A stretch of DNA of 64,000 bases from Nocardia vinacea NBRC 16497 (lineage in GTDB: Bacteria; Actinomycetota; Actinomycetes; Mycobacteriales; Mycobacteriaceae): the NCBI RefSeq assembly GCF_000308835.1, contig NZ_BAGN01000429.1, positions 1 to 64,000 on the forward strand, read 5' to 3'. The translations under genes were made by a program, and so were the position numbers. The notes beneath the pieces were generated by a model, which was not told where the DNA came from, made no database searches, and saw nothing but the letters and a program-made list of their open reading frames with translations. Positions 34,455 through 43,434 of this stretch are shown in pieces (the first letter of the stretch is position 1; each line of letters opens with the position of its first letter).

Positions 34455-35623
34455 CGCGCGACCTCCGGTTCGAATGCATATCCATAATCGGGCACCCCCG
34501 AGCGCACCGCGACCCGGCGCAGCACCATGCGCCCACGGTCCCCGATCGCCACGGTGCCCGGATCGGTGCCCGTCACCTTCGCCAGCGCCCGCACCCCGAC
34601 ACCGTCGAGTTCGATGATCACCAGGGTGTACGGACTTCTCAGCCCAGGCACCGGGATCGCGACAGTGGCCTCGGTGTACACGGTGCCGGTGCGCGGCAGC
34701 GGCACCAGTGTGTAGTCGGTGCTCAGACCGCCGTCCGAGGCGACCCGATAGCGCGGTGGGAAGTCCAGTTCGTCACTGCCGGAGTGTTTTCCGGCCTCCC
34801 AGCGCACCTTCGCCTCGAATGCGCGCTCGTAGGCGGCCAGCGAGATCGGAAGCTCGGATCCCGGCCACAGGTCGCCTTCGGGCAGCTCTCTGGCCGTCGA
34901 CTCGCGCCGCTGCAGCACGGCCGTACCGGTGGCCACCGTGATACCGGACAGGCTGGCCTGCTCCACCCCCACCAGCAGGCCCGTGCTGCCCCATTCGGCC
35001 ATGGCCGCCAAGGCGAACAGTCCGGCGCTGGCGCCCACCGTCGGCAGCGACGGCGGGCCGCCGAGGCACAGCGCGGCCGCCTGTTTGTCGTCGACCCCGG
35101 CCACCGCCACCGGCGTATCCAGCCAGGCCGCAGCCAGCGAGGCCAATAAGCCGCGCGTGTGCAGCAGTCGCGGATCGCCGTAATCGTGCACGGCCCCAAC
35201 GGCATTGCGGGTCCGCACCGGCAGGCTGCGCGCCACCCGGGCGGCGGTGCGCACCTGCATGCCGTGATCGGAGATCAATGCCGCGGCCGCGCCCGCGGGT
35301 TCGGTATCCACCCCGATGATCAGGGTGCGCGGCCGGGCGGAACTGAGCGAGTCGAGGGTGGCGGGCGCGCCACCGAGCCGCTCGATCACCTCCAGTTCCG
35401 GATCCAGCCCGAGTCCCGCCAGCAGGACCGCGGCATTACTGCTTCCCACCAGCGGCAGATCGCGACTGACCACGATCACCCGTTCCACCGGACCGGCGTC
35501 GTGCAGTGCGGCGCGGCCGGCCTCCACCGCCAGGGTGATCGCGTCCTCGTCGTCACCGAGCACCCGATGGCGCTGGGTGCCCCAGCACGGCAGGTAGGTA
35601 CCTATCGAAGCTATGTAGGTCAT
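34442..35623 (-). CDS. HMG-CoA-synthase-like domain fused to a DUF35 OB-fold, catalytic Cys lost
   Basis: 393 residues. The N-terminus MTYIASIGTYLPCW and DDEDAITLAVEAGRAALHDAG match HMGS-like thiolase folds. Where HMGS has its nucleophile in a FACKAG-like segment this protein reads ERLGGAPAT, with no Cys, so it is probably not catalytic. From about 275 the sequence is a DUF35 OB-fold (YTLVPLPRTGTVYTEATVAIP, LVIIELDGVGVRALAKVTG), without the zinc-ribbon cysteines. It likely scaffolds the adjacent thiolase and shuttles CoA. The gene lies 15 bases after CaiB. Confidence 0.75.
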   Translation of the reverse strand: MTYIASIGTYLPCWGTQRHRVLGDDEDAITLAVEAGRAALHDAGPVERVIVVSRDLPLVGSSNAAVLLAGLGLDPELEVIERLGGAPATLDSLSSARPRTLIIGVDTEPAGAAAALISDHGMQVRTAARVARSLPVRTRNAVGAVHDYGDPRLLHTRGLLASLAAAWLDTPVAVAGVDDKQAAALCLGGPPSLPTVGASAGLFALAAMAEWGSTGLLVGVEQASLSGITVATGTAVLQRRESTARELPEGDLWPGSELPISLAAYERAFEAKVRWEAGKHSGSDELDFPPRYRVASDGGLSTDYTLVPLPRTGTVYTEATVAIPVPGLRSPYTLVIIELDGVGVRALAKVTGTDPGTVAIGDRGRMVLRRVAVRSGVPDYGYAFEPEVARCGK

Positions 35624-35638
35624 GGGTACTCCAGCGAA

Positions 35639-36850
35639 TTACGTGATCGCACCCGCGGTTTTGAGCGCGATGATGCGGTCCCAGTCCAGGCCGAGTTCGA
35701 GCAGGACCTCGTCGGTCTGCGCGGCGAATTCCGGGCCGGGACGCAGGTCGGGGGCGGCGAGATCGAACTGCACCGGACTCGAAACCAGCTGCAGCTCACC
35801 GGCTTTGCGGACATATTCGTTCGCCTGCACCTGCGGATCGTCGATCGCCTGGAGCGCGTCCTGCACCGGCGCCCACGGCCCGGACAGGGTCGCGAAACGC
35901 TCGGTCCACTCGGCGAGCGTGCGGGTGGCGAACACCTCGCGCAGGATCTGCACCGCCGCAGCGGTATTGGTCGCGATCGCGGCGGCATCGGCGAACCGCG
36001 GATCTTCCACGAGGTCCGGCCGGTCGATATGTCGGCATACGTCGGCCCAGAACTTGCCGGGCTGCAACATGACCAGCGACAGATACCGACCGTCCTTGGT
36101 GGCGTACAACCCCGACAGCGGATTCGACGGTGAACCGTGTGATCCGGTCGGAAATGCGCGCAGCGGCTCCCCCATATACGCCGAGAGCGCGATGGTGTGC
36201 CCCATCGACCACAGCCCGCTGCTCAGCAGCGACACATCCACGATCGACGGCTCGCCCGTGCGTTCCCGCTTCAGCAGCGCGGCCGCGATGCCGCCCGCCA
36301 GATTGGTTCCGGAGATGGTGTCACCGAATGCCGGACCGGGTGGAGGGATCAGTCCGTCGATATCGGGCGGGGTGATGGTGGCGGCGACGCTGCCGCGGCA
36401 CCAGTAGGCGGTCATGTCGTAGCCGCCTTTATCGGCCTCCGCGCCGCGCGGGCCGAGACCGCTGCCGCGGGCATAGATGATCTTCGGGTTCACCGCGCGA
36501 ATGTCGTCGACATCGATACCGAACTTGCTTCGGTGCTGCGGCAGGAAACTGGTCAGGAATACGTCCGCGGTCTCGGCCAGGTCGTGGATCACCGTCCGGC
36601 CCTCGGGCACCGACATATCGACCCCGATACTGCGCTTGCCCCGATTGGCATGTTCCACATTGGGATTGGGGTCGCCCTCGACCTTGAATGTGGCGATCTG
36701 ACGCAGCCCGCGCTGCGGGTCACCGGTGACCGCGTGCTCGACCTTGATCACGTCCGCACCCCAGTCGGAGAGCACGGCGCCCGCGGAGGGCACGAACCCG
36801 TACATCGCGACCTCGAGGACGCGGATCCCGTCGAGTGGCCCCGCGCTCAT
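35639..36850 (-). CDS. CaiB/BaiF family III CoA-transferase
   Basis: 403 residues, full family length. GIRVLEVAMYGFVPSAGAVLSDWGADVIKVE is the classical start. The catalytic Asp is D145 in KGGYDMTAYW. RGKRSIGVDMSVPEGR and GLYATKDGRYLSLVMLQPGKFW are further landmarks. It transfers CoA between acids, so an organic acid can be activated without ATP. ATG 36850 overlaps the ALDH stop (ATGA). Confidence 0.9.
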   Translation of the reverse strand: MSAGPLDGIRVLEVAMYGFVPSAGAVLSDWGADVIKVEHAVTGDPQRGLRQIATFKVEGDPNPNVEHANRGKRSIGVDMSVPEGRTVIHDLAETADVFLTSFLPQHRSKFGIDVDDIRAVNPKIIYARGSGLGPRGAEADKGGYDMTAYWCRGSVAATITPPDIDGLIPPPGPAFGDTISGTNLAGGIAAALLKRERTGEPSIVDVSLLSSGLWSMGHTIALSAYMGEPLRAFPTGSHGSPSNPLSGLYATKDGRYLSLVMLQPGKFWADVCRHIDRPDLVEDPRFADAAAIATNTAAAVQILREVFATRTLAEWTERFATLSGPWAPVQDALQAIDDPQVQANEYVRKAGELQLVSSPVQFDLAAPDLRPGPEFAAQTDEVLLELGLDWDRIIALKTAGAIT

Positions 36851-38328
36851 CGGACCGCCGCCGCGAAGGTCTTGATCTCCAGGAATTCCGTCAACCCGTC
36901 GACTCCCATCTCCCGGCCGATGCCGGACTGTTTATAACCGCCGAAAGGTGCGTCGGCAGCGAAGTAGTTGCCGCCGTTGATGCTCATGGTGCCGGTGCGG
37001 ATACGCCGCGCCACCGCCAGCGCCCGCTCCTCGTCGGCGCTGAACACGCCGCCGGACAGGCCGTAGATCGAGTTGTTCGCGATCCGTACGGCATCGTCGT
37101 CGTCCTCGTACGGGATCACCGCGAGCACCGGCCCGAAGACCTCCTCCTGGGCGATTTCGCTGTCCGGATCGACACCTGCCAGCAGCGTCGGCAGGTAGAA
37201 GAAGCCCGGATCGACCTTCTTGCCACCGGTTACCAGTTGGGCACCCGCCGCCACAGCGCGCTGCACCAAGCCGTCGACCTTGTCGCGCTGGCGCTCGCTG
37301 ATCAGTGGGCCCATATAGGTTTTCGGATCGGCGGGGTCGCCGTAGCGCACGTGCGCGAAATTCTGTGCGACCAGTTCCACGATCGCGTCGTGGTCCTTGC
37401 GCGGCACCAACAGCCGGGACGTCAACGCACAGCCCTGCCCGGCATGGACGACAATGCTGAACGCCGCGAACTGTGCTGCCGTCCGGTAGTCGGCGTCGTC
37501 GAGCAGGATCGCGGCCGATTTGCCGCCGAGCTCGAGGAACACTCGCTTCAGCGTCTCGCTCGCGGCGGCCATGATCTTGCGTCCCACCGGCGTCGAACCG
37601 GTGAAGGTGACCACGTCTACATCGGGATGGGTCGTCATCCGTTCGCCGACAGCCACATCCGAGGAGGTGAGCACGTTGACCACACCGGCGGGAATGTCGG
37701 TGTGGCGCGCGATGATCTCGCCGAGCGCCAGGGTGGCCAGCGGCGTATCCGGTGCGCCCTTGAGCACCACCGTGCAACCGGCCGCGAGCGCGGGCGCGAG
37801 CTTGGCCAATGCGAGCTGATGCGGATAGTTGTAAGCCGCGATGGCCGACACCACGCCCGCGGCTTCCTTCTCGACCCAGCGCCGGTGGCGCTGACCCCGG
37901 ATTTCGATATCGCCGAGGTCCTCGGTGAAGGAGAACTTCGACAGCAGTCCGGCGTAGAAGCGGACGATCTCGAAGGGAATCTCGAGCTGGTTACCCTGCG
38001 TGAGCTGCCTGGTCGCGCCGACCTCCGCGATCGTCAGCTCCCGCAGTTCTTCGACGTTATCGCGAAATGCCTGGTAGAGCTGTTCGAGGCAGTGCGCGCG
38101 GAATGCGGCGTCGGTGGCCCAGGTCGTGGTGTCGAAGGCCCGCCGGGCCGCGGCGATGGCCGCGTCGGTCTCGGGAAGGCCTGCCTCCGGTGCGTACCCG
38201 TACACCTCGCCCGTCGCGGGATTGAGTGAGGCGAGCGTGCGCCCGGTCTCGATCAACTGTCCATCGACGAGCAGCCGCCGGGTCGGAATCTGCTCCGTCC
38301 GGGCGGCCACTTCTTCTTGCACTGACAT
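36847..38328 (-). CDS. Aldehyde dehydrogenase, first gene of the thiolase operon
   Basis: 493 residues from ATG 38328, with GGAGGAG upstream; an earlier in-frame start lies in the operator region. Catalytic Glu is in LELGGKSA and Cys in GQGCALTSRLL; FTGSTPVGRKI and PFGGYKQSGIGREMG are ALDH signatures. It oxidises an aldehyde to an acid with NAD(P). The downstream CaiB could load that acid onto CoA. Two GAGAAT half or full sites lie 23-59 bases upstream. Confidence 0.9.
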   Translation of the reverse strand: MSVQEEVAARTEQIPTRRLLVDGQLIETGRTLASLNPATGEVYGYAPEAGLPETDAAIAAARRAFDTTTWATDAAFRAHCLEQLYQAFRDNVEELRELTIAEVGATRQLTQGNQLEIPFEIVRFYAGLLSKFSFTEDLGDIEIRGQRHRRWVEKEAAGVVSAIAAYNYPHQLALAKLAPALAAGCTVVLKGAPDTPLATLALGEIIARHTDIPAGVVNVLTSSDVAVGERMTTHPDVDVVTFTGSTPVGRKIMAAASETLKRVFLELGGKSAAILLDDADYRTAAQFAAFSIVVHAGQGCALTSRLLVPRKDHDAIVELVAQNFAHVRYGDPADPKTYMGPLISERQRDKVDGLVQRAVAAGAQLVTGGKKVDPGFFYLPTLLAGVDPDSEIAQEEVFGPVLAVIPYEDDDDAVRIANNSIYGLSGGVFSADEERALAVARRIRTGTMSINGGNYFAADAPFGGYKQSGIGREMGVDGLTEFLEIKTFAAAVR

Positions 38329-38350
38329 CCGGTCTCCTCCGCTACGCAAT

Positions 38351-38387
38351 GGAAACTTCATTCTCGCTATTGGAGAATCATACGTTC
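38351..38387. promoter_or_regulatory. Paired GAGAAT sites before the ALDH operon
   Basis: GGAAACTTCATTCTC at 38351-38365 and the weaker GAGAATCATACGTTC at 38373-38387 have centres 22 bp apart. The inner arms form ATTCTC...GAGAAT around seven bases. Confidence 0.45.
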
Positions 38388-38509
38388 ATCGCTTGCGCGA
38401 CTGTAGCAACAATCCCGAAATAGGCAACCAATGTCGCGCGCGGATGACATCGGTGCTCGCATGTCGATTCCCCCCATCACCCGGGAAGTCTTGCGCGTAC
38501 GATCAACGC

Positions 38510-38524
38510 GAGAGTACGGTTCTC
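38510..38524 (+). promoter_or_regulatory. GAGAAT operator before the SDR/P450/aldolase operon
   Basis: GAGAGTACGGTTCTC keeps the 6+3+6 structure with two purine changes. It lies 25 bases before the GTG at 38549. With the pair at 38351-38387 it brackets the 220-base divergent promoter region of the two largest operons. Confidence 0.6.
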
Positions 38525-38548
38525 AACATCCGGAAGGGAGATTCTTGC

Positions 38549-39256
38549 GTGAAAACCGCTGTGGTCACCGGAGGCGCCTCGGGCATCGGCCTCGGCATCG
38601 TCGAGCGCCTGCGCGCCGACGGCCTGAACGTCGCCACCCTCGACGTGAACCCGTCCGCCGAGGACGATTTCGCGTATCAGGCCGACGTGTCGAAACCGGA
38701 CGAGATCGCCGCGGCGTTGACCGATGTGCGCGCGAAGCTGGGTCCGATCACCGTGCTGGTCAATGCCGCCGGAATCGAGAAGTACCGCCGCTTCCAGAAC
38801 CTCACTTTCGAGGAGTGGCAGCGCATCATCGATGTCAACCTGCACGGCGTATTCCACACCGTCCAAGCCGTTCTGCCGGATATGACGGCCGCGAACTGGG
38901 GACGCATCGTCAATATCTCCTCCTCCAGTACCCACTCCGGCCAGCCGTTCATGGCGGCGTACGTGGCGGCCAAGTCCGGACTCAACGGCCTCACCAAATC
39001 GCTTGCGCTGGAACTGGGTCCGTACGGGATCACCGTCAACGCGGTTCCGCCGGGCTTCATCGATACCCCCATGCTGCGCCGGTCCGAGGAGAAGCAACTG
39101 CTCGGCGGAACCATCGAGGAGCACATCCAGCGCACCCCGGTGCGCCGGGTCGGCCGCCCCGCCGATATCGCCGCCGCCTGCTCGTTCCTGATCTCCGAGG
39201 ACGCGGGCTACATAACCGGCCAGATCCTCGGCGTCAACGGCGGCCGTAATACCTGA
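38549..39256 (+). CDS. SDR, FabG-like
   Basis: 235 residues from GTG 38549 (GAAGGGAG upstream). TGGASGIGLG near 7-16, LVNAAGIEKY, NISSSSTHSG and YVAAKSGLNG give a complete classical SDR with Ser-Tyr-Lys. The C-terminus is YITGQILGVNGGRNT. It should interconvert a hydroxy and oxo group, possibly of an acyl-CoA. First gene of a nine-gene operon. Confidence 0.88.
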   Translation: MKTAVVTGGASGIGLGIVERLRADGLNVATLDVNPSAEDDFAYQADVSKPDEIAAALTDVRAKLGPITVLVNAAGIEKYRRFQNLTFEEWQRIIDVNLHGVFHTVQAVLPDMTAANWGRIVNISSSSTHSGQPFMAAYVAAKSGLNGLTKSLALELGPYGITVNAVPPGFIDTPMLRRSEEKQLLGGTIEEHIQRTPVRRVGRPADIAAACSFLISEDAGYITGQILGVNGGRNT

Positions 39257-39258
39257 AC

Positions 39259-39282
39259 CCGCCCGTGCCTCGGCACGGGCGG
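39259..39282. terminator. Perfect 11-bp hairpin between the two SDR genes
   Basis: CCGCCCGTGCC and GGCACGGGCGG pair around a 2-nt loop, two bases after the SDR stop codon. No T-run follows. Because the operon continues, it may attenuate or protect the 3' end of the first message rather than end it. Confidence 0.5.
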
Positions 39283-39318
39283 TGCAGCCCAGAAGAAGTA
39301 GGACCGAAAGGAACAGCC

Positions 39319-40179
39319 GTGGGACGTGTGGAGGGCAAGGTCGCCTTCGTCACCGGAGCCGCGCGAGGCCAGGGCCGCAGCCACGCGGTGAAGCTCGCCG
39401 AGGAGGGTGCCGACATCATCGCGGTGGATATCTGCCGTGATATCGAGAGCATCCAGTACTCGCTATCGCGACCGGAGGATCTCGAGGAGACCACCCGTCT
39501 CGTCGAGAAAACCGGTCGGCGCATCATCGCCGAACAGGCCGACGTGCGCGACCGAGCGCAACTCGCCGCGGTGATCGAGCGCGGTATCGCCGAATTCGGC
39601 CATCTCGACATCGTGGTGGCCCAAGCCGGCATCGCCGGTATGAAGGGCGAGCCGCAGTGGCAGGCCTGGACCGATGTCATCGACACCAACCTGATCGGCG
39701 TCATCAACGCCGTCCAGGCGGCGCTGCCGCATCTCGGCGCGGGCGCATCGATCGTCGCCACCGGTTCGACCGCGGCGCTGATGGACTTCTCCAAAGTCGA
39801 TCAGCCGGGCAAGGATCCGGGCGGTGTCGCCTATATGGTCGCCAAACGCCTTCTGTCGCAATACATCCACGAGATCGCCACCCACTTGGCCGCGAGCAGT
39901 ATTCGGGCCAATGTCGTGCACCCGACCAATTGCGACACCCCCATGCTGCACAGCGAGCCGATGTATCGGTCGTTCCGGCCGGATCTCGAACATCCCACCC
40001 GCGCCGACGCCGAACCCGCCTTCTTCGTACAGCAGGCCATGCCGGTCCCCTATGTCGATCCGGAGGAGATCAGCAACGCGGTGTTGTTCCTGGCCTCCGA
40101 TGAGTCCCGTTTCATCACCGGTACCCAGCTGCGGGTCGATGGCGGCGGCTATCTGAAGTGGTACGACTACCGCGTCTGA
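39319..40179 (+). CDS. Mycofactocin-coupled SDR family oxidoreductase
   Basis: 286 residues from GTG 39319 (AAAGGAAC upstream). The signature of the mycofactocin-coupled group is visible: GKVAFVTGAARGQGRSHAV, AVDICRDIESIQYSLSRPEDLEETTRLVE and a long VDQPGKDPGG insert before YMVAKRLL. NAG reads VAQAGI. In this family NAD is held by the enzyme and electrons pass to mycofactocin. It may therefore depend on the mycofactocin made elsewhere on the chromosome. It probably oxidises an alcohol intermediate. Confidence 0.87.
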   Translation: MGRVEGKVAFVTGAARGQGRSHAVKLAEEGADIIAVDICRDIESIQYSLSRPEDLEETTRLVEKTGRRIIAEQADVRDRAQLAAVIERGIAEFGHLDIVVAQAGIAGMKGEPQWQAWTDVIDTNLIGVINAVQAALPHLGAGASIVATGSTAALMDFSKVDQPGKDPGGVAYMVAKRLLSQYIHEIATHLAASSIRANVVHPTNCDTPMLHSEPMYRSFRPDLEHPTRADAEPAFFVQQAMPVPYVDPEEISNAVLFLASDESRFITGTQLRVDGGGYLKWYDYRV

Positions 40180-40193
40180 AGGGAAGAAATACC

Positions 40194-40388
40194 GTGAAGG
40201 TTCGAGTCGATGACGAGCGCTGCCAGGGGCACACCCTGTGCGCGATGATTGCCCCGAAAGTGTTCGAACTCAGTGAAATCGACGGGCATTCGTCACCGGT
40301 CAGCGAAGACGTTTCCGCCGATCAGCAGGACAACGTGCGCGAGGCCGTCCGGTCCTGCCCCGAGCGGGCGATCTCCAGCACCGAATAG
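40194..40388 (+). CDS. 3Fe-4S ferredoxin for the adjacent P450
   Basis: 64 residues from GTG 40194. The cluster motif is CQGHTLC (Cys-x2-His-x2-Cys) with a late RSCPERAI; the His in place of the fourth Cys marks the 3Fe-4S ferredoxins that feed actinobacterial P450s. It ends 11 bases before the P450 start. Confidence 0.9.
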   Translation: MKVRVDDERCQGHTLCAMIAPKVFELSEIDGHSSPVSEDVSADQQDNVREAVRSCPERAISSTE

Positions 40389-40399
40389 AGGAACCGCCG

Positions 40400-41755
40400 A
40401 TGACCGAAATCGCATCCGATGCCGAGCGCAGACAGCCGGAATTTCATTTCGATCGACACACCCCGCAATATCGCGGACAGTTCGTCGACATCACCCAGCA
40501 GATGCAGAGCGAGTGCCCGGTCGCCTGGACCGAAACCTACGGCGGACACTGGGTGGCCGCGGGTAACCGCGAAGTGTTCGAACTGGCCCGCTGCCCGCAC
40601 ATCTCCAACGACAACGACCCCAATGGGGAGCGCCGCGGCTACAAGGGGATTTCCATTCCGACGCCGGAACGCGGCCAGGGTATTCGCGCGGGCATCCTGG
40701 AAATGGACCCGCCCGAACAGCGGGAACTGCGCTCGGCGCTGAATCCGTATCTGTCCCCAGCGGCGGTGCAGCGCTGGATTCCGTTCGTCGACGAAATCGT
40801 GCGCGCCAGTATCGACGAGCAGATCGAAAGCGGCAGTATCGATTTCGTCGACGAGTTGGCGAATATCGTGCCCGCGGTGCTCACCCTCGCGATGCTGGGC
40901 ATCCCGCTGGACAAGTGGACCATCTACAACGAACCGGCGCACGCCTCGGTGTACACCCCACCGGATTCGCCGGACACCCCGCGGATCGCCGAGATGCACC
41001 GCGCCATGGGCCTTGACCTGCTGACGAATTATCTGGAGGTCAAACAGAATCCGCGGCCGGGCATGCTGCACGCCGTCGCGGAGTCCACCCTGAACGGCGA
41101 GCCGATCTCCGATATGGACGCGCTCGGCATGCTCAGCCTCATTATCGGCGGCGGTTTCGACACCACCACCGCTCTCACGGCGCACGCATTGGAATGGCTG
41201 TCGGAGAATCCGGATCAGCGCGAATTGCTCAGCCGCGAACGCGATCTCATGCTGGATTCCGCGACCGAGGAGTTCCTGCGCTACTTCACCCCCGCACCGG
41301 GTGACGGCCGTACCTTCGCCCAGGATTGCGAGGTCGGGGGCAAGCGGTTCGCCGAGGGTGAGCGGCTGTGGCTGTCGTGGGCGATGGCCAACCGGGATCC
41401 CGAGGTGTTCGACAACCCCAATGAGATCGATATGGAACGACGGGGCAATCGGCACTACAGTTTCGGTCTCGGCGTGCATCGCTGCATCGGTTCCAATATG
41501 GCGCGCATGGTGTTCAAGCGAATGCTGCTCGCGGTGTTCGACCGGATGCCGGACTATCGCTGCGATCCCGAAGACGCCGTACATTACGACACCATCGGCG
41601 TCATCCAGGGTATGCGGCATCTGCCTGCCGCCTTTACCCCCGGTCCCCGGCTGGGCGCCGGACTCGACGAAACCCTGGCGAAACTGCAGCGCATCTGCGA
41701 TGAGCAGCGACTGGCCGAACCGGTCACCGTGCGCAAAGGCGACGCCCAGATCTGA
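40400..41755 (+). CDS. Cytochrome P450
   Basis: 451 residues, somewhat longer than a typical bacterial P450 because of a C-terminal tail. The I-helix is GGGFDTTTALT, the ExxR motif EEFLR, and the heme loop FGLGVHRCIGSNMA. It is a soluble monooxygenase that takes electrons from the ferredoxin just upstream. The same operon encodes a retro-aldolase fusion, so hydroxylation of a side chain or ring before C-C cleavage is plausible. Confidence 0.92.
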   Translation: MTEIASDAERRQPEFHFDRHTPQYRGQFVDITQQMQSECPVAWTETYGGHWVAAGNREVFELARCPHISNDNDPNGERRGYKGISIPTPERGQGIRAGILEMDPPEQRELRSALNPYLSPAAVQRWIPFVDEIVRASIDEQIESGSIDFVDELANIVPAVLTLAMLGIPLDKWTIYNEPAHASVYTPPDSPDTPRIAEMHRAMGLDLLTNYLEVKQNPRPGMLHAVAESTLNGEPISDMDALGMLSLIIGGGFDTTTALTAHALEWLSENPDQRELLSRERDLMLDSATEEFLRYFTPAPGDGRTFAQDCEVGGKRFAEGERLWLSWAMANRDPEVFDNPNEIDMERRGNRHYSFGLGVHRCIGSNMARMVFKRMLLAVFDRMPDYRCDPEDAVHYDTIGVIQGMRHLPAAFTPGPRLGAGLDETLAKLQRICDEQRLAEPVTVRKGDAQI

Positions 41756-41775
41756 CGAAAGAGCGAGGAGGCGAT

Positions 41776-43434
41776 ATGGGCGAAGCATCGGGACGTCCAC
41801 TGCCATTGCTCACCCTCGAGAACGAGTTCTTCTGGACCTCGGGGAGCGATGGCACGCTGCGCATACAGGAATGTGAATCCTGTGCGGCACTGATCCATCC
41901 ACCGCAGCCGGTGTGCCGGTACTGCCGTGGACACGAGATGGGAGTGCGTGCCGTCTCCGGCTTCGCCACACTCGCCGGCTTCACCGTCAACCACCGTTTC
42001 GGTGTGCCGGGACTGCCCGCGCCCTACGTCGTGGCGCAGGTCGCGCTCGAGGAGGATCCGCGAGTTCGGCTGACCACCAATGTGATCGACTGCGATCCGG
42101 CTGCCCTGGTTCTCGGTATGCGACTCGAGGTGGTCTTCCAACAGGACGACGACGTCTGGCTGCCGCTGTTCCGGCCCGTCGAAACACAGCCGGAACCGGC
42201 ACCGCTGCCCGTGGACGATATTGCGCCACAAGAGTTCTGGCGGCACGTTCGGCCCATGGTGCGCTCGGAGAAATTCGAGGACCGGGTCGCGCTCACCGGT
42301 ATCGGTATGTCGCCGATCGGGCGGCGGCTGCAGGTTCCGCCGCTGCGGCTGACCATCCAGGCCTGCGAACGCGCGGTCGCCGACGCCGGATTGACACTCG
42401 ACGATATCGACGGCCTGTCGACCTATCCCGGCGGCGGCAATATGGGCGGATTCAGCGAGGGCGGTGTCACTGCCCTGGAGTCCGCCCTCGGCATCCGGCC
42501 GACCTGGTACAACGGCGGCATCGAAACCTTCGGCCCCGGTGGGGCGGTCATCGCGGCCATGCTCGCGGTCGCGGGCGGGCTCGCCAGGCATGTGTTGTGT
42601 TTCCGCACCCTGTGGGAAGCCACGTTCAACGATCTGATGCGTACCGGCAAGATCAAGCCCTCGAGTGGGCGCACACCCGGCTGGATGGCCCCCTTCGGCG
42701 CCACCTCGGCGGCACATACCTTGGCGCAGAACGCACAACGGCATTTCCATCGCTATGGCACCACTCGCGAAACCCTCGGCTGGATCGCACTGAACCAGCG
42801 CGCGAATGCCGAACTCGAGCCGACCGCGATCTACCGAGATCCGATGACCATGCAGGACTACCTCGAGGCGCGCACGATCACCACCCCGTTCGGGCTCTAC
42901 GACTGCGATGTGCCTTGCGACGGCGCGATCGCGGTCATCGTCTCGAGCGTGGACGCGGCGCGCGATCTGGCCAAACCACCCGTTCTGGTGGAGGCGGTCG
43001 GCACCCAGATCATCGAGCGCATCGAATGGGATCAGAGCACCCTCACCCACGAACCACAGGTACTCGGCCCGGCCGCGCACCTGTGGACCCGAACCACGTT
43101 GCGTCCCACCGACGTAGACGTCGCCGAGTTGTACGACGGCTTCACCTTCAACTGCCTGTCCTGGCTGGAGGCCCTCGGCTTCTGCGGTATCGGCGAGGCC
43201 AAGGACTTCCTCGACGGCGGTAAGAACATCGCCCGCGACGGCCTGCTCCCGCTCAATACCCACGGTGGCCAGCTCTCGCACGGCCGCACCCACGGCATGG
43301 GCCTGCTGCACGAGGCGATCCTGCAGTTGCGCGGTGAAGCCGGTGCGCGTCAGGTTGCCGACGCCCGCATCGGTGTGGTGTCGAGCGGCGGGCTCACCCC
43401 CGGTGGGGCAATGCTGCTGCGGAGCGATTCATGA
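41776..43434 (+). CDS. DUF35 zinc-ribbon/OB-fold fused to an Ltp2-like aldolase (thiolase fold)
   Basis: 552 residues. Residues 1-140 are DUF35 with a zinc ribbon (C33, C36, C47, C50) and an OB-fold. Residues about 165-552 are a thiolase fold in which the usual active Cys is absent (ETFGPGGAV). AELYDGFTFNCLSWLEALGFCGIGEAKDF in outline and LPLNTHGGQLSHGRTHGMG are hallmarks of Ltp2, the retro-aldolase that removes propionyl-CoA in steroid side-chain breakdown. In known systems DUF35 is a separate partner; here the two are one chain. A C-C bond cleavage of a hydroxyacyl-CoA is the likely reaction. Confidence 0.85.
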   Translation: MGEASGRPLPLLTLENEFFWTSGSDGTLRIQECESCAALIHPPQPVCRYCRGHEMGVRAVSGFATLAGFTVNHRFGVPGLPAPYVVAQVALEEDPRVRLTTNVIDCDPAALVLGMRLEVVFQQDDDVWLPLFRPVETQPEPAPLPVDDIAPQEFWRHVRPMVRSEKFEDRVALTGIGMSPIGRRLQVPPLRLTIQACERAVADAGLTLDDIDGLSTYPGGGNMGGFSEGGVTALESALGIRPTWYNGGIETFGPGGAVIAAMLAVAGGLARHVLCFRTLWEATFNDLMRTGKIKPSSGRTPGWMAPFGATSAAHTLAQNAQRHFHRYGTTRETLGWIALNQRANAELEPTAIYRDPMTMQDYLEARTITTPFGLYDCDVPCDGAIAVIVSSVDAARDLAKPPVLVEAVGTQIIERIEWDQSTLTHEPQVLGPAAHLWTRTTLRPTDVDVAELYDGFTFNCLSWLEALGFCGIGEAKDFLDGGKNIARDGLLPLNTHGGQLSHGRTHGMGLLHEAILQLRGEAGARQVADARIGVVSSGGLTPGGAMLLRSDS

